Origin: Flectonema sp. DT1601
Lineage: Eukaryota; Euglenozoa; Diplonemea; Diplonemida; Diplonemidae
Assembly: GCA_964019425.1 (NCBI GenBank)
Contig: OZ025794.1
Coordinates: 1,116,001-1,180,000 of the forward strand
Reading direction: 5' to 3'
Length of the DNA stretch: 64,000 nt
Both the position numbers and the translations under genes were made by a program. Shown here in pieces: positions 61,886-64,000 of this stretch. How positions within the stretch are numbered: the first letter of the stretch is position 1; each line of letters starts with the position of its first letter. Below the pieces are notes generated by a model, which was not told where the DNA came from, did not search any database, and saw only the letters and a program-made list of their open reading frames with translations.

Positions 61886-64000
61886 ATGAAAACATTTATG
61901 TCTATAGTTAAAAAAGTCGAAACAGAGAAATCTGATACAACAGGAATCAGAAAATACTTCATTGTGGATAATGTTGATGAAGTTGCTCAGTACATTAAAA
62001 GTAACTACTCCTCTCTTCAAGAAATGAGAGTTAGCACTTTTGACTTCTCAGATATGTACACCAACTTACCACATACAAAAATTAAAGCTGTTATTAATAC
62101 ATTAGTCGAAGAATACATTGGAGACAATTTGATAGTTAGAGATAAACGAAGTCGAATTGGTAAAGATTTCTACTTGGCAAACGAATTTAACGAAGATGTG
62201 CAAGTTGCTTACAACATAGAGGAGATCAAGGAACTACTGAATGTAATACTATCTAATTCTTATATTAAAAATGGTGACCATATGTTAAGGCAATGTCATG
62301 GTATTCCAATGGGTTCTCAATGCTCTCCTCACATTGCTAATCTGTACTGCTTTGGTATCGAAAAGAACTGGATTGACAACATCATCCATAGCAATGGTTT
62401 AAGTATTGCTAATGACAGGATAATCTTCAGATATATTGATGACTTTCTAATCTTTAGTAAGAATGAACCTACTCCACCTCCGCAAGCTGAATATCAAATG
62501 TCATACACAGATACGTCACTTGGACGCAATGACATAGTTTTCCTAGGAATGAGAGTAAGATTTGAAGAAAGACCAAGAGGACATCCATTCATTCGTCTGT
62601 CAATATGGGACAAAGAAAATCTGTTCAATTTTCAACCCATCAAATACACAAGCTCGACATCAAACGCACCAAGAAGCCTTGGTCCGGGCATATTGAAAGG
62701 AGCCTTGTACAGAGCAGCAACCAATATCAACAATGACTTCGACTTATACTTGGAAATCGAAAAGGTGATTTACAGGCTACGCAGCCGAGGGTACTCGAAG
62801 AAGAGCCTCTTCCCACAATACAAAGATTTCATTCTTAGTACATACTGGGATTTTCCGAAACAGAGAGATAACCTCCAGCAATTCTTTTTCAAGACAAATT
62901 GGAGATATGACAAGGAACTACCCGTCACCTCTGAGAAGAAAACAATCCAACAGTACTACAAACTGAATGGACGAGATGACATTTATAACATGTTACTCGA
63001 TAAGAACGTTGGGTATGCAAAACTCAAAAAATGTAATAACACCATGGTTACTGCATTCCGGATTGCAAGTCACTCAATCACTAACAATCCAGATCAATGT
63101 CTAATATGTTCCACCGCAATAAACAAGAACACTGAGACACAGATTGATGCTTTGGATATTAAATATCGCAATGGGATATTTAAAGTAACCAAATTTTGCA
63201 AAGACTTCGACAAAATACTACCTGTTCCCATCAGTATTCTATCATACGACCAGGGTAAGACAACCCGTGAAATAATTAACAAACATGTGAATCACGAATG
63301 TCACATGGTTGTTGGTCGTACTAATGGAGGTTATTACTTTCCAATTACAAGTAAATATACGGAAAGTGATATTCAAAAAATCTTCCTCAAGGTTGACACG
63401 CCTGGAAAATCGGCGGAAGTTACAACAGAAGGGAAGTCAACTCCTAACACACCAGATACTGATGTAGTTATGACAGATAATACTACAGAAACGCAAGAAG
63501 ATGAAACGGAAAAATCTCAAACTGAAAAACCAGTTATGAAGAATGATAGAGGTCCTGAATGGGATATCTCGATCGATAAAAGGTTTCCTATTTCTATGCA
63601 CACTAAACCAGCTGAAGGCCTTAACAGCGGTGAGTGTGGTTGGGCCACCATTAATTTTATGGCTGATTATCTGAACATCGAGAGAATTCAGATATCTAAA
63701 GTCTTTAAGATTCAAGATGAGTTGGCAACACAAGAAATGAAGTGGTTAGGATTGGTTGAAATGTTCCAATTCAATCCTGATGGATGGTTTCACCAATTAG
63801 TCATATATGAGACAATTAAGATTCATCTGTCCTTAGAAATACACCATTGTACCAGCGCAGAAGATTTAGATAAAGTCAACAATATACTCAAAGAACAAAA
63901 CCTAAAACGCTTTCCATTCGTTATAATTACACGTAGATTAGCATACACTCACTATATCTTATTTATCGGAAAAGATACAGAGTATGCAGGATATGATATC
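61886..64000 (+). CDS. Reverse transcriptase with putative C-terminal cysteine protease, runs off window
   Basis: Open without a stop for 705 codons from ATG 61886 to the window edge; the frame is open back to a stop at 61805-61807 with no earlier ATG. Residues 50-64 (TFDFSDMYTNLPH) hold palm motif A with Asp53; 139-144 GIPMGS; 181-186 FRYIDD with the catalytic Asp pair; 219-222 FLGM. These match a widespread family of non-LTR, Penelope-like reverse transcriptases (TFDFS-LYT-IPH; GIPMGTNCAP; FRYIDD). The usual N-terminal part is short, so the start may be truncated. Residues 400-475 have Cys/His pairs (CLIC, HECH) but no GIY-YIG signature. After an acidic linker (510-560), 581-705 looks like a papain-fold protease: Cys584 in SGECGWATINF, His689 in YTHYILF, Asp704 in GYDI. 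The protease is inferred from motif order only. Confidence 0.75.
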   Translation, partial: MKTFMSIVKKVETEKSDTTGIRKYFIVDNVDEVAQYIKSNYSSLQEMRVSTFDFSDMYTNLPHTKIKAVINTLVEEYIGDNLIVRDKRSRIGKDFYLANEFNEDVQVAYNIEEIKELLNVILSNSYIKNGDHMLRQCHGIPMGSQCSPHIANLYCFGIEKNWIDNIIHSNGLSIANDRIIFRYIDDFLIFSKNEPTPPPQAEYQMSYTDTSLGRNDIVFLGMRVRFEERPRGHPFIRLSIWDKENLFNFQPIKYTSSTSNAPRSLGPGILKGALYRAATNINNDFDLYLEIEKVIYRLRSRGYSKKSLFPQYKDFILSTYWDFPKQRDNLQQFFFKTNWRYDKELPVTSEKKTIQQYYKLNGRDDIYNMLLDKNVGYAKLKKCNNTMVTAFRIASHSITNNPDQCLICSTAINKNTETQIDALDIKYRNGIFKVTKFCKDFDKILPVPISILSYDQGKTTREIINKHVNHECHMVVGRTNGGYYFPITSKYTESDIQKIFLKVDTPGKSAEVTTEGKSTPNTPDTDVVMTDNTTETQEDETEKSQTEKPVMKNDRGPEWDISIDKRFPISMHTKPAEGLNSGECGWATINFMADYLNIERIQISKVFKIQDELATQEMKWLGLVEMFQFNPDGWFHQLVIYETIKIHLSLEIHHCTSAEDLDKVNNILKEQNLKRFPFVIITRRLAYTHYILFIGKDTEYAGYDI

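Noticed and set aside
62800-63320. GIY-YIG endonuclease of classical Penelope elements
   Set aside because: Cys/His pairs are present after the reverse transcriptase, but no GIY...YIG signature or its following Arg/Glu pattern is seen.

Overview
The window looks like an AT-rich, repeat-dense stretch of a eukaryotic nuclear genome. It has a GT-AG intron, tRNA-derived repeats, terminal-inverted-repeat (TIR) transposons, a tyrosine-recombinase retrotransposon, a non-LTR-type reverse transcriptase and long satellite arrays. The species cannot be told from the sequence. Only two places look like active genes outside mobile DNA or satellites: a two-exon gene at 60,761-61,528 and the open reading frame running off the right edge from 61,886.

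Five home-grown repeat names are used below. HS is a hairpin satellite of short stem-loops separated by A/T tracts. EM is a ~400-bp end module that caps HS arrays on one side only and has a fixed terminus. Rep-A is the upstream region, exon 1, intron and first part of exon 2 of the 60.8-kb gene. Rep-C, Rep-D and Rep-E are low-copy segmental repeats. The TGAG family are DNA transposons with ~180-bp TIRs and TA target duplications.

Layout. 1-976: EM, HS and partial EM. 977-2,678: one end of a TGAG transposon joined to broken Rep-A copies. 2,679-5,551: HS plus EM inserted in Rep-A. 5,552-6,465: transposase fragment. 6,466-13,122: HS mostly in reverse, with a complete 1.78-kb TGAG element at 8,919-10,701. 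13,123-19,665: Rep-D, tandem repeats of 135, 32 and 125/154 bp, a transposon fragment, tRNA-like sequences, Rep-E and Rep-C. 19,666-22,999: second copy of HS+Rep-D, interrupted by an 835-bp HS+EM block flanked by a 164-bp duplication. 23,000-29,499: 4.2 tandem Rep-A units of 1,540 bp. 29,500-38,225: Rep-D/Rep-E remnants split by an 8.2-kb block with coding-like pieces, HS and two EMs. 38,226-40,147: inverted Rep-A and Rep-C. 40,150-52,073: an 11.9-kb TGAG transposon swollen by 7.5 tandem Rep-A units of 1,354 bp. 52,074-52,372: HS. 52,373-56,559: whole-looking Ngaro/VIPER-type retrotransposon. 56,560-59,714: Rep-C and HS with a hAT-like MITE. 59,715-61,528: Rep-A leading into the parent gene. 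61,886-64,000: reverse transcriptase with a putative C-terminal cysteine protease.

Main reading: the window records its own history. Several insertions have both the filled and the empty site present (MITE 57,499-58,318 versus 52,225; TGAG 40,150-52,073 versus 57,340; Rep-A array 23,000-29,499 versus 13,690; 8.2-kb block 29,913-38,158 versus 18,055). The strongest candidates for something undescribed are the reverse transcriptase-protease fusion, the HS+EM family with one fixed and one variable end, and the independent tandem amplification of a gene's 5' end inside two different host sequences.
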